Shown piece after piece: positions 48,701 to 55,337 of a stretch of DNA of 64,000 bases. The position numbers and the translations under genes were made by a program. A model generated the notes under the pieces. It ran no database searches and was not told where the DNA came from. It saw nothing but the letters and a program-made list of their open reading frames with translations. The stretch's first letter is position 1; the number at the start of each line of letters is the position of its first letter. Origin of the DNA: Crocinitomicaceae bacterium (lineage in GTDB: Bacteria > Bacteroidota > Bacteroidia > Flavobacteriales_D > Crocinitomicaceae); the NCBI GenBank assembly GCA_021738405.1, contig JAIPCC010000001.1:102861-166860 (forward strand). The letters run 5' to 3'.

Positions 48701-48855
48701 TTCCCGGTGAAAGTTGGGCTGAGGGTAGTGGTGTCTGGGCCGCAGAGATTTTGGTTGGGTCCCAAACTGACATTTTGTGGACATTGGGCGTAGGTTACGC
48801 TCGAAAGGAAGGTGTAAAAGAAAATTACAAGTAATATGTGTAATCTTGTAATCAT
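39784..48855 (-). CDS. Giant repeat surface protein with PKD domains and gliding-motility (CHU_C) C-terminus
   Basis: This is about 3,023 residues from the ATG complement at 48853-48855, with a signal peptide (MITRLHILLVIFFYTF to TYA). An N-terminal region of several Ig-like segments leads into about 24 tandem units of 90-100 residues (residues about 540-2675). About 18 units carry a YSWTNNNPSIGLAASG-like core and about six carry a PNVSGEST-like core. Three PKD domains follow (WNFGDATSS, WDFGNGQTS, WDFGDGEAS). The last 95 residues are the gliding motility-associated domain (YVPNSFTPNNDENNQ, LIFNRWGDLVFES, DGTYTWKISV), a T9SS type B signal. It is probably a surface adhesin. A second in-frame ATG at 48918 lies upstream of the promoter box. 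Confidence 0.92.
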   Translation of the reverse strand: MITRLHILLVIFFYTFLSSVTYAQCPQNVSLGPNQNLCGPDTTTLSPTFTGNSGAPSSINWFLNGVIVNSTATQLDVLSSAPGTYVIEATFGACVVYDTIQITSTNLTLSLPFVSANGVYYNPINVNGIQTYPLCSGLGTTTILIENAAYQNNLNPAGTTYSLTYGSGTAQSYIDSATQTAALGNNYFTLSAQNVSCTLSQTFNIYSGSNPFVSLGALNSVGICPGNPVTFVIDPTLANGIYNPPGTVYTLSFNDDTSTVLTYNNLTNDQIVYYIFGSTSCGITYPTGSNFPNNTFYAQVTAQNACGQTFSTVSPITVNSLPTPGFTISDTTICTGTQITATNTGVSGNIVSTSAPYNCTGQAKFYWLLGGGTLGVDYTLNSGVLGSYNGNFNSLAGNGSQTLGITYNTPGTYSISQIQYNSCGLDTLVQHICVIQAPICGFSLDTLSGCSPLNLQVVNSTVAPTCNASPIPLNYSWTLNNPGGMSGSISNSANAQPTVLLNNTTNSAQTFVLTLNVSPQDPAGGEFGTPNCNSTCQQSITVFPELQINTPSSSSICHGGTLNVNLSPNVPANLYWQATSQPNVSGESTTAQNTTLINNQLTNNSLVNQTVTYSVFGSSSLGTCQDSLTFPVTVLPNYTMNAASNLSVCAGELVPAQNFSSPYSAITYSWVNNNTGIGLAASGNGPIPSFTALNTGNTAQIAQITVTPNNGPCVGVPVTFNITILPLPMISALGNQTLCPGAASSDVNFSASLNNSTYSWTNNNTSIGLGASGNGNIPSFTILNSTLSTQTANITVIANSGACAGPSQSFTIAALPTPQILNPGNQVLCNAANSNAITFSGQPNGNTYNWDNNNPNIGLGSAGQGNIPSFLASNPGATPDTAVVTFSATNNGCSSSDISFLIIILPIPSVGQPTNFQLCHQQNYTGFTFTNPNSVAGTSFIWTNDNASIGLAASGSGLGLPAFVASNLGTNLSIANISVQASANGCLSAPATFQISINPNPLVLAQGPFYYCDDTQTNGISFSSTVSGVSYNWTLDNTAIGLNQSSGQDSIPSFTAQNNTSNPINGNFNITATINGCVGPVQTIQYIVNPIPVIDTIPSFLVCALTNVDINLSSSTPNNGNSYTWVNNEANIGLAANGVGNISFMSQNLTSAALIAQVNVTPTYLNGTASCIGLPASFNITVYPSLVMNPILDQNICAGTASQQVNFSSNIAGSSFSWINDNPNIGIGVSGSSNLSSFIGINAGAQLETAQISVVPTYTFENQLCTGQALNFEINVLPLPQVDPTPDETFCHLSQATVNFSSASNPVTFNWTGLPNAIGLNNLGQGNINFIGQNTSANSLGATVLVNATYTLNGTSCSGLNDTLLITILPQVMTSGSPDQLLCNGDSSAAVIWNSSLPNSTFSWLSLGANTGFAASGFGNTPPTFVSNTSNVQQQTSLVGLATLQLNGVSCPGIPDTVLVQVNPTPILSFGQANQVLCSGSTSQVVNLNSSVAGANMSWVVSNVSAGLTGWNQMSGSGSLPATLLANSSNSTASVQFSAYASTSGLLSCPGPSVSYSIQVLAVPFVNSVPDTVVCSQSSFSGINFSGSANTFSWTNNNPSIGLAASGAGNIGSFNTLNSSNQLLNAAQVIVESSYNVNNLSCVGNIDTFNISVAPLPVVQAVANQVWCNGATTTAINLTGTGTSYNWNNNNPSIGLAANGQDSIPSFIAANPSITNNTAIVSISPIYTLNGLSCSGNTSNININIVPGPSMNAQQDLFYCANSPISALPFTGTASNYSWTNTNTTIGLPANGTGTSLSAFISSNLDSIYAVASISVIPIIDTGLLTCVGLPAIFEIHILPVPTVDSITNQELCSGIANNQVVFNGTVANSQFLWQHNGSSLPLPSNGTGNIGAYTLTNTTATPLQVAFQVTPVVNAGALACPGTPLNFNWTILPQPNILNFGPLVYCTGTSVAAQGFSGTANTYTWVNANTSTGLLASGQDSLPAFIATNTGGTPNEALLTITPLYQTALQTCIGSALDVDLVINPVAVANPIPDQSYCHNELSNTTLISGNATSYLWSNDNQTIGLTANGSGQVPSFLSQNLGNQDTIAQISIQPFYTNLGLSCPGDPSSYSITIHPQPLVLALNDTTICNGGSVLYNLASTVAGAYSWSASNNPVVSGAATSAQTSAVIAQNLVNSSSTPQSITYTISPTSSFGCVGPDSSVVVTIQPDVQLSVPATVEICSGSPVNAILNANVASNFSWFVTVDNPNVSGESISASIGTYINDVLVNNTNLNQIVVYAITPLAVVGGCVGGVQTLSVLVKPPLELLNVDTLTICSGTAVNLDLVANTNVSFTWYADQNINVTGESTSLVSGALITDVLQNTSNQVQEVLYHVTGTAAVNGCSTPIFPIWIQVLPIPQALPPNDFTLCHNTAQSSISLNGNNVANTYDWLASGPAIGLTATSGQQLIPAFSTINSGTTELLATINITPSLQFNGQTCTGTNANFDILVLPDPTVQGLNDLTFCDGVQSPQLNFAGSVPGTAFSWSNTNVGIGLGPVGNNTLPSFLTQTTAQQATSAQILVVPSYTSNNLTCAGNQDDFTITVNPLPVVLSPNLSICSGEAVDLPLDASIASNFVWQATAQPEVYGETANPAQNSNLIDDTLSQTTNIVQGVEYAVVATAIATGCQSLPFTIAVSVNPLPQIDFTYTGTTLCDQSPVQFQNNTPGSNNFLWNFGDATSSILNNPSHIYPGPGSYVVELKATDANTGCMAEDSIVLQIGSLPIADFQISDSIGCGSLDVSFWADSLNQGWTYLWDFGNGQTSPQVGTTNTQFNQIGCYDLSLSVSNAAGCTAQTTYTDGVCIFANPVASFEASDYILDSNQPLVSLTNNSLNAVSYTWDFGDGEASFATDPQHMYPNAVATYTIQLVAFNEVNCTDTSSITISVVEDLSLYVPNSFTPNNDENNQQFLPVLSAGFKSNTYHLLIFNRWGDLVFESRDPEVGWDGYEGYSLKPCQDGTYTWKISVVISASQETKVFTGHVNLLR
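40830..47240 (-). repeat. Tandem array of about 24 diverged PKD-like units inside the giant gene
   Basis: Units of roughly 270-300 nt encode a common pattern: a C-x-G start (QxLCxGxxS), a W-containing NNNPxIGL core, and an end in a beta strand and an I-x-P-x-P linker. Two subtypes alternate in blocks: the IGLAASG type, and a NVSGES type placed at both ends and as a block of three or four in the middle. Unit boundaries are approximate. Confidence 0.8.
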
Positions 48856-48872
48856 ATGTTGAATTATCTTTA

Positions 48873-48880
48873 CAAAGGTA
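48873..48880 (-). promoter_or_regulatory. Candidate -7 box for the giant repeat gene
   Basis: The minus strand reads TACCTTTG, a full TAnnTTTG match, 17 nt before the ATG at 48855. A near copy of the same string (GTACCTTTTAGGTACCTTTG) lies directly upstream. No TTG at 21 nt spacing. It separates the giant gene from the DUF456 gene. Confidence 0.5.
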
Positions 48881-48930
48881 CCTAAAAGGTACGACTTTTT
48901 ACGGATAACGTCAAACAAGTAAAAGGGTTG

Positions 48931-49401
48931 CTATAAGGATTGAAATGCTGACCACAACATGGCGCCAACTAGCATGATTTTGAGCCCAGTACCTAATAAA
49001 AAACCTAAAAAGGCACCTTGGGCAGAACGCCAGGCATCTTGGTTTTTGCGACCCGCGAGTAGTTCGCCGAGGTAAGCGCCAATGAATGGTCCAAGAATGA
49101 TGCCCCAAGGCCCTGTAAGTAAGCCGAGTAAAACACCAATTGTGGCACCCCACTGACCCGCTTTTGTGCCGCCAAATTTTTTGGTGGTCCAAACGGGAAG
49201 TAAGTAATCGAGCAGCAGTAAAACAATAGAAGCAACTGCGTAAAAAATCAAGAGCTGGCTTGAAAATGAATGTCCTCCTAAGAAATGGATCAAAAGGATC
49301 CCAATAAAAGAAATAGGAGGGCCGGGCAAAACAGGCAAGAAGCTACCGAGTAATCCGGCAATCAGTAATACAAATCCGAGAATGGTCCAAAGGAGTTCCA
49401 T
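48931..49401 (-). CDS. DUF456 family membrane protein
   Basis: The 156-residue protein has four or so hydrophobic segments and the DUF456 pattern: VLLIAGLLGSFLPVLPGPPISF, LDYLLPVWTTKKFGGTKAG, WGIILGPFIGAYLGELLAG. The Gly-rich repeats look like glycine-zipper motifs. The function is unknown. It follows the outer-membrane-like gene by 18 nt. Confidence 0.9.
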   Translation of the reverse strand: MELLWTILGFVLLIAGLLGSFLPVLPGPPISFIGILLIHFLGGHSFSSQLLIFYAVASIVLLLLDYLLPVWTTKKFGGTKAGQWGATIGVLLGLLTGPWGIILGPFIGAYLGELLAGRKNQDAWRSAQGAFLGFLLGTGLKIMLVGAMLWSAFQSL

Positions 49402-49419
49402 TGATACTTAAGATAGATT

Positions 49420-50277
49420 TTAGAAATGATAACTCAATTTGAGTTGTGCACCAGCTGTTTGATAATTCAGACTGGGCAGTGTCAGCTCGTTGGTAATGAG
49501 GGAATGTTTGGCAAAAAGGCCTTTGTAAAAGAGAATTTCTAAGTTAAAGTAATGCAAATCTTTTCCGATGAAAGAAAAGCCATGACCCACGCCTAAATAA
49601 AGACTTGAAACATTGGTTTCGAAGGTTTTTTCGGTGTTAATAGGGAATGGCGGCATGGTGAGGTCGGCAACTTGGAAGGTTTCGTCGCTGGCCAGATTTT
49701 GGAAACCTAAGGTAATGGGTATATATCGCGCCACATTGTTTTTCATGGCATCGTACTGGAAACGGTAGTTCAGGTTGTATTGGCTAAAGGAATTTGGGCC
49801 GCCAATGGCTTTGATGTCTGCGCTGAGGCCAACATAATGCTGGCGCTGCAGGTACTTCCCAACACCTAAACTCAGGCAAATGGGCGTGTAAAAAAACATG
49901 CCGTTTCCATTGCTTGAGAGGTAATAGTTATCTGGCTTGAAGCCGGGATCTATGCCGGCAAATAGGGTATTGAGGCCAACATGAAAGTCAAGTTCATCGA
50001 TTTTTCGTGCACGCACCAGTGAATCCACGTTTTTCACACGTTTTTGATACACTTTATCTTCTTCAAAGTAGTCGTACATCTCTCTAGATAAAGAGTACAT
50101 GCGGTTGTATTCATCCCTAAATGTGAGGTCGCCATCTTTTTGGTTGAATTCCAGGATTTCACCAAAGAGGATTTTCCCTGTCTTCAGGTGCACTACATCA
50201 TATACTACAGGCTTTTTTGTGACTTGTGCAAAAGTCAAAAAGGGCATTAAAAGAAGAAGGAAAACCAAGCTTTTCAT
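49420..50277 (-). CDS. Probable outer-membrane beta-barrel protein of unknown family
   Basis: The 285-residue protein has a signal peptide (MKSLVFLLLLMPFLTFAQ), a short N-terminal domain (VVHLKTGKILFGEILEFNQ, then LTFRDEYNRMYSLSREM) and about 180 residues of alternating amphipathic strands ending in Phe (AQLKLSYHF), as barrels recognised by BamA do. The N-terminal segment recalls the small beta domain of the 31868 and 36647 proteins. It lies 8 nt after the GH13 gene. Confidence 0.68.
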   Translation of the reverse strand: MKSLVFLLLLMPFLTFAQVTKKPVVYDVVHLKTGKILFGEILEFNQKDGDLTFRDEYNRMYSLSREMYDYFEEDKVYQKRVKNVDSLVRARKIDELDFHVGLNTLFAGIDPGFKPDNYYLSSNGNGMFFYTPICLSLGVGKYLQRQHYVGLSADIKAIGGPNSFSQYNLNYRFQYDAMKNNVARYIPITLGFQNLASDETFQVADLTMPPFPINTEKTFETNVSSLYLGVGHGFSFIGKDLHYFNLEILFYKGLFAKHSLITNELTLPSLNYQTAGAQLKLSYHF

Positions 50278-50285
50278 AGGGGAGA

Positions 50286-51644
50286 TTAATTCATTTGATA
50301 AATTCGGTAGGCATAAGGGGTAAGTGAAAAAGCGTTACCAACGGCTTCATTTTGATTGCTTATTAAATTCAGAAAAGTGCCGTTCAAGGCAGGAGGTAAA
50401 CTGAAATTTATGTTGGTGTTTCGGACATTAATGAGCACTAGCAGTGATTGGTTACCACTTGTTTTTTTCCAGCAAATGAGGTCGTTAGACAATTGATAAA
50501 TCGAATAGTTGTTGACCCTCGCTGCAGGATAGTTGTTATAGACCTCATAAATTTTTTGATAGGCTGCTAACATATCGGCATTGGCGCTCCAATTGATGCT
50601 TGAATTAGAGAAGAAGGGTGTAGTGCCGGTTTTGCCAACTTCTTGTCCAGTGTATAATAAGGGTGTTCCGCCCGAGAAAAGATTGGCAACACTTGCTGCA
50701 ATGGCGCCGTTCTTGCCATTGAAAAGTGTCATGGGTGAAGCCTCCCAGGCCGATTGATCGTGGTTGGTTGTGAAGCGAACTTTGCCTTTTCCGCTTGGCA
50801 AGGCGGCCAGTTCAATTTGGTGCGTTGAAGTAAGTGCGCTGCTGGCTGAACCTGCCCAAACGTTTTTAAGGGCCGTGTTGTAGTTCCAGCTATAAGTCAG
50901 ATCAAAGCCAGCTTGATAATGATCCGAACGGGCGCCCTCAGCAAGCATCAGTACATCTCGTTTATTCAAAGACGTCAGTGCTGTAATGGCTTCGGACCAG
51001 AAATCGAAGGGCACGCCGTCTGCGTAGTCGCAGCGAAACCCGTCTACGTTGGCCTCTAAGATCCAGTATTTCATGTCGGCAATTTGCTCGGCACGCATAG
51101 CGGCCTGATTGAAATTCAAGTCGGCGACATCATTCCAGTTGGTTCCGGGCGGAATAATGATTTGTCCGTTGGCATTTTGGCTGTACCATTCGGGGTGTGC
51201 ACTGATCCAGGGGTGGTCCCAGGAAGTGTGGTTGGCCACCCAATCTAAGATAACCGCCATGCCGAGGGCGTGCGCCTGATCGGTGAGTGCGCGTAAATCG
51301 GCAAGTGTGCCGTATTCAGGATTGATTTTAGTATAGTTTTTGACGCAATAAGGAGAACCTACGCTATTGACGCTACCCTCTTCATAAATGGGCATGAGCC
51401 AAATGACGTTGGTGCCAAGGCTTTTGATGTGCTGTAATTTGGAAATGACGCCTTGCAAGGTCCCCTCCGAACTCTGCGCGCGCAAGTTGACCTCATAAAT
51501 ACAGGCTTTGTCGGGGTCAGGGGTATTCACCAACGGCGTGCCGTATTGCTGAGGGCCACTTGTTGGCGGAGGAACAATGGGGTCTTCACCACAGGCAAAG
51601 GCCAGGATCAGCACTAAACTGATTGCAGCGAATTTAAAGTTCAT
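50286..51644 (-). CDS. Alpha-amylase family (GH13) lipoprotein
   Basis: The 452-residue protein has a lipoprotein signal (LVLILAFAC, lipobox Cys near residue 18). GH13 conserved regions are in order: DWVANHTSWDHP (region I), VDGFRCDYADGVP (region II with the Asp nucleophile), MLAEGARS (region III Glu) and VRFTTNHDQSAW (region IV). The C-terminal beta domain follows (LLVLINVRN). It hydrolyses or transfers alpha-glucans at the cell surface or periplasm. A TAATTTAG box ends 4 nt before its start on the minus strand. Confidence 0.93.
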   Translation of the reverse strand: MNFKFAAISLVLILAFACGEDPIVPPPTSGPQQYGTPLVNTPDPDKACIYEVNLRAQSSEGTLQGVISKLQHIKSLGTNVIWLMPIYEEGSVNSVGSPYCVKNYTKINPEYGTLADLRALTDQAHALGMAVILDWVANHTSWDHPWISAHPEWYSQNANGQIIIPPGTNWNDVADLNFNQAAMRAEQIADMKYWILEANVDGFRCDYADGVPFDFWSEAITALTSLNKRDVLMLAEGARSDHYQAGFDLTYSWNYNTALKNVWAGSASSALTSTHQIELAALPSGKGKVRFTTNHDQSAWEASPMTLFNGKNGAIAASVANLFSGGTPLLYTGQEVGKTGTTPFFSNSSINWSANADMLAAYQKIYEVYNNYPAARVNNYSIYQLSNDLICWKKTSGNQSLLVLINVRNTNINFSLPPALNGTFLNLISNQNEAVGNAFSLTPYAYRIYQMN

Positions 51645-51669
51645 AGGTCTAAATTACGGATAATGGCTG

Positions 51670-51677
51670 TAATTTCG
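51670..51677 (+). promoter_or_regulatory. TAATTTCG -7-like box before yigZ
   Basis: One mismatch to TAnnTTTG, ending 4 nt before the GTG at 51682. Only 14 nt separate it from the divergent TAATTTAG box (51649-51656) of the GH13 gene. Confidence 0.35.
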
Positions 51678-51681
51678 CATT

Positions 51682-52254
51682 GTGGCCAGCTACAAAACAA
51701 TTGCCAAAGAAAGTGAAGGGTTCTATAAAGAAAAAGGATCTAAGTTCTTGGCATTTGCTGTCCCTGTCTCTTCTGAAGATGATATCAAAGCATTTATTGC
51801 CCAAAAGCGCAAGGAGCATCACCAAGCGGTACATGTCTGCTCGGCCTTCCGCCTAGGGGCAGACCATAATGTATATCGCGCTTCCGACGACGGTGAACCC
51901 TCCAATTCTGCCGGGCCACCCATTCTAGGACAAATCCAGGCTTTTGACCTCACCAATATTTTAATTGCCGTGGTCCGCTATTACGGCGGCACCAACTTAG
52001 GCGTGGGCGGCCTGATATCCGCTTATCGAACAGCGGCTAAAGAGGCACTTGAACATGCGCAAATTCTTGAAAAGGAGGAAATGGAGCACTATGAATTTAC
52101 ATGCACCTATGCACAAATGCCTGGTGTGATGTCCTTTCTGAAGAAGGAAAAGGTAGAGATTACCGCTACAACTATGGACTTGCAATGCCATTTTAGCCTT
52201 ACCCTCATCAAGAGTAAAGCACAAGCAATTAAAGCGCAATTATACAGCTTTTAA
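51682..52254 (+). CDS. yigZ: YigZ / IMPACT family protein
   Basis: The 190-residue protein starts with GTG. The IMPACT N-terminal domain is clear: KGSKFLAFAVPV, HHQAVHVCSAFRLG, ASDDGEPSNSAGPPIL and VVRYYGGTNLGVGGLISAYR. The C-terminal domain (EHYEFTCTYAQM) is the usual ferredoxin-like fold. Members are linked to translation control but the bacterial role is not settled. It is convergent with the 52261 gene, 6 nt apart. Confidence 0.93.
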   Translation: MASYKTIAKESEGFYKEKGSKFLAFAVPVSSEDDIKAFIAQKRKEHHQAVHVCSAFRLGADHNVYRASDDGEPSNSAGPPILGQIQAFDLTNILIAVVRYYGGTNLGVGGLISAYRTAAKEALEHAQILEKEEMEHYEFTCTYAQMPGVMSFLKKEKVEITATTMDLQCHFSLTLIKSKAQAIKAQLYSF

Positions 52255-52260
52255 AAATGC

Positions 52261-53391
52261 TTACTTCCTGATCTTCACTGCGCCGTAAGGAAACTCCTCT
52301 AGCATTTCACCTGAATAGTAGAAGTCGTAAGCAACGCCTCCAAAAGTGTATTCTTTGTCACGGATCATGAAGTTTGAACCACCTACGGCAGGGTTCTTTT
52401 TGGGCTTGGATTTGCTGTAGCCGAGGTTGAAAATAGAGGCCAAGATTTCTGGTCGCTCATCGATGGGGTGGCCAGCATTTTGCCATTGGGTGGCAATTTG
52501 GCGGATGAAAATTCCGGCGTAGAGATAAGAGTAGTAGTGGTCTTTGTACTGGACCAAGCGCTTGACGCGCAAGCTAAGCGTGTCGTTGTGGGCGTTGTTG
52601 TAATTGCGAGCAGAGTCGTAATTGAGCAGGTTTTCATATTCAGCACCGCAGTAATATGGGCTATTCGGGTCTTTGAGGTAGTTCTCGATATTGCGCGCGG
52701 TGTGTTCCTTGATACCGGTTACGCCAAAAGACATATTGGTTTCGAGTGCCAATGTTTTGAGTGGCGCCACAAAATCTTTGAAGCGTTCGCGTCTGGAATT
52801 GAACAAACGAACTTGTTCTCCAACTAAGCAAGCGACAATCATGCGGGGTTCCACGCCACAAGCAGCAGCAGCCGAGTCTATGTAGCGCTTGTCTTTGGCT
52901 ACCGCTTCCTTAAAGTAAGACCACTCGATGTAGTTCATCCATTCAAAGGCATTTCCACCGTTCGCATTGCTCGAGCCTTGATTCTTGGCGAGCAATTCCC
53001 GTAATTTTCTTTGGTAGCTTTTGTTGTCTTTGAGTTTGAGGTCTACGGCTGCTAGCATTTGCAGGGCTGTCTTCTCTGATTTAGATTGCGCCCAAGCATC
53101 TAGAATGGTGCGGGCATTTTTCGGGTAATAGGCATTGACCAAATTGATGCGCTGCAAAATTTCATTGCGGTACGCCACAAGTGAGGAGCTGTCTACCCGA
53201 AAATTTTGATTGTATTTGTCGTGCATCGATTGAAAATAGCGGTTGTTGTTGTCTACCAATCCTTTGTCATCGGTGAGGCGCAATTTAAGCGCAACAAAAA
53301 TACCAACGAGCGCTACGCCATAGGCGGCAAAACCATAAAGGGCAATTCGATAAGGAATTTTAAACCACTTGCTTTGTATAATTCGTTTCAT
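52261..53391 (-). CDS. Membrane-anchored protein with possible lysozyme-like fold
   Basis: The 376-residue protein has one N-terminal membrane segment (residues about 14-34) and a periplasmic domain. Residues about 180-235 have a VEPRMIVACLVGEQVRLF helix, then MSFGVTGIKEHTARNI; a Glu helix followed by a Gly-rich GxxGI segment recalls lytic transglycosylases. The late EILASIFNLGYSKSKPK and NPAVGGSNF segments fit that fold. No firm family call is possible. If right, it would act on peptidoglycan. Confidence 0.6.
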   Translation of the reverse strand: MKRIIQSKWFKIPYRIALYGFAAYGVALVGIFVALKLRLTDDKGLVDNNNRYFQSMHDKYNQNFRVDSSSLVAYRNEILQRINLVNAYYPKNARTILDAWAQSKSEKTALQMLAAVDLKLKDNKSYQRKLRELLAKNQGSSNANGGNAFEWMNYIEWSYFKEAVAKDKRYIDSAAAACGVEPRMIVACLVGEQVRLFNSRRERFKDFVAPLKTLALETNMSFGVTGIKEHTARNIENYLKDPNSPYYCGAEYENLLNYDSARNYNNAHNDTLSLRVKRLVQYKDHYYSYLYAGIFIRQIATQWQNAGHPIDERPEILASIFNLGYSKSKPKKNPAVGGSNFMIRDKEYTFGGVAYDFYYSGEMLEEFPYGAVKIRK

Positions 53392-53477
53392 GTATTGAAA
53401 TAAGAACGGGCTTTATACGCAATGTTTGTTTTTTGGTTACATCCCCTCAAAAGGGTGCAATCCGACCTCATATTTAT

Positions 53478-53485
53478 TAACTTTG
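53478..53485 (+). promoter_or_regulatory. TAACTTTG -7 box before the gamma-carbonic anhydrase gene
   Basis: A full TAnnTTTG match ends 5 nt before the ATG at 53491. This supports the ATG at 53491 over the in-frame start at 53422, which lies upstream of the box. Confidence 0.45.
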
Positions 53486-53490
53486 CCACT

Positions 53491-54012
53491 ATGGCACTTA
53501 TCAAAGCATGCAGGGGTTTCGAGCCCCAAATTGGCCCTGACTGTTTCTTGGCAGAAAACGCAACAGTCGTTGGAGATGTCCAGATGGGCGAGCAATGTTC
53601 TGTTTGGTTTTCGGCGGTGGTGCGCGGCGATGTCAATAGCATCCGGATGGGCAACAAAGTCAATATCCAAGATGGCGCAGTTTTGCACTGCACCTATGAA
53701 AAAACAAAGCTCCACATCGGCAACAACGTTTCTATTGGGCACAACGCCCTTGTGCACGGCTGCACAATAGAAGACAACGTCTTGATCGGCATGGGTTCTA
53801 TCGTCATGGACAACTGTTACATCGAAACCAACAGTATTGTTGCAGCGGGCGCAGTTCTTACCGAAGGCACGCGCGTCGAGTCCTGGAGCATTTATGCAGG
53901 TATACCCGCCAAGAAAATCAAAACGCTTACTCCTGAGTTATTTGCCGGTGAAGTGCAGCGCATTGCCAATAATTATGTGCTCTACTCGAGCTGGTTCAAA
54001 GAGAACGCCTAA
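53491..54012 (+). CDS. Gamma-carbonic anhydrase family hexapeptide-repeat protein
   Basis: The 173-residue protein is a left-handed beta helix with repeated V/I-x-G turns. The three zinc ligands of the gamma-carbonic anhydrase family are present: His66 in AVLHCTYEK, and His84 and His89 in VSIGHNALVHGC. It likely binds CO2/bicarbonate or acts as an acyltransferase-like cofactor protein; many members lack measured anhydrase activity. pepP-like follows by 23 nt. Confidence 0.93.
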   Translation: MALIKACRGFEPQIGPDCFLAENATVVGDVQMGEQCSVWFSAVVRGDVNSIRMGNKVNIQDGAVLHCTYEKTKLHIGNNVSIGHNALVHGCTIEDNVLIGMGSIVMDNCYIETNSIVAAGAVLTEGTRVESWSIYAGIPAKKIKTLTPELFAGEVQRIANNYVLYSSWFKENA

Positions 54013-54035
54013 ATTTACCTTCAAACTTCTTTTCC

Positions 54036-55328
54036 ATGAAATACGACCGCATAGACAAGTCATTATACATCGCAAACCGTCAAAAATTCACCGCTCAAAT
54101 GGCAGCCAATACGCTGGCGGTATTCAATTCCAATGATATCTATCCGGTATCTGCCGACAGCACCTTGCCTTTTGCCCAACACCGCGATATCCTCGCTTTG
54201 TCTGGCGTCGATCAAGAAGAATCAATTTTGGTGCTTTTTCCGAACGCCAGCAATCCGGCCCACAGAGAAGTTCTATTTTTAAAAGAAACGAGCGAACTCA
54301 TCGCTATTTGGGAAGGCGAGAAGCTCACCAAGCAAACTGCTTTTGAAACCTCAGGCATCCAAACGGTTTATTGGCTTCAACAATTCCCTACTATTTTCAA
54401 GCAAATGATGGCTGAGGCGAGTGGCATCTACCTCAATACCAACGAACACTTGCGTGCCAACACAGAAGTAGAAACCAGAGAAGACCGCTTCATCAAGCAA
54501 GTCAAGCAAGACTACCCAGCACATCAAGTGCATAAGTCTGCGCCTATCATGCACAAAATTCGCTCCATCAAAGCGCCTATTGAACTCGAACTCATGCAAA
54601 CGGCTTGCAACATCACAGAAGCTGGTGTGCGCAGGTTACTTGGTTTTATCAAACCAGGTGTTTGGGAATATGAAATCGAAGCCGAACTCGCTCATGAATT
54701 TTTGCGCAAGCGCTCAAAAGGTTTCGCTTACACGCCTATTATTGCTTCAGGTAAAAATGCTTGTGTATTGCACTACATCGAAAACAACCAACAATGTCAA
54801 GATGGCGACGTCATTTTATTGGACGTGGGTGCTGAATACGCCAACTACAGCTCAGACCTCACGCGCTGCATTCCGGTCAACGGTCGCTTTACGACGCGTC
54901 AGAAAGCAGTTTACAATGCTGTACTTCATGTTAAAAACGAAGCCACCAAATTATTGGTTCCGGGCACGATCATGGCCGAATACCACAAGCAGGTAGGCCT
55001 CATCATGGAAGAGCAATTGGTCAAACTTGGTCTGATCACACTAGAAGACATCAAAAACCAAGATCCTGCCTGGCCAGCCTACAAAAAATACTTCATGCAC
55101 GGCACCTCGCATTTCTTGGGTCTAGACACCCACGACGTCGGGTTGTGGCACGAGCCAATTGCCGCTAATATGGTCTTTACCGTAGAGCCTGGCATCTACA
55201 TTCCGGCAGAAGGTTTGGGCATTCGCCTAGAAGACGACGTTGTGGTGCAAGCCAGCGGCGCACCTTTCAACCTAATGGGCAATATTCCAATTGAGGCCGA
55301 TGAAATCGAAGCCTTGATGAACGCCTAA
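54036..55328 (+). CDS. pepP: Xaa-Pro aminopeptidase (aminopeptidase P, M24 family)
   Basis: PepP removes the N-terminal residue before proline. The 430-residue protein has the aminopeptidase P N-terminal domain and the pita-bread fold with all five metal ligands: Asp in VILLDVGAEY, Asp in YSSDLTR, His in FMHGTSHFLGLD, Glu in FTVEPGIYI and Glu in GIRLEDDVVV. The HDVG segment carries a further active-site His. It is cytoplasmic, with no signal peptide. Confidence 0.96.
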   Translation: MKYDRIDKSLYIANRQKFTAQMAANTLAVFNSNDIYPVSADSTLPFAQHRDILALSGVDQEESILVLFPNASNPAHREVLFLKETSELIAIWEGEKLTKQTAFETSGIQTVYWLQQFPTIFKQMMAEASGIYLNTNEHLRANTEVETREDRFIKQVKQDYPAHQVHKSAPIMHKIRSIKAPIELELMQTACNITEAGVRRLLGFIKPGVWEYEIEAELAHEFLRKRSKGFAYTPIIASGKNACVLHYIENNQQCQDGDVILLDVGAEYANYSSDLTRCIPVNGRFTTRQKAVYNAVLHVKNEATKLLVPGTIMAEYHKQVGLIMEEQLVKLGLITLEDIKNQDPAWPAYKKYFMHGTSHFLGLDTHDVGLWHEPIAANMVFTVEPGIYIPAEGLGIRLEDDVVVQASGAPFNLMGNIPIEADEIEALMNA

Positions 55329-55337
55329 AAGCTAAAC

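Noticed and set aside
39784..48918. Multiple ORFs on the plus strand opposite the giant gene
   Set aside because: They are short, lack starts with promoters or family signatures, and shadow the repeat-rich minus-strand frame.
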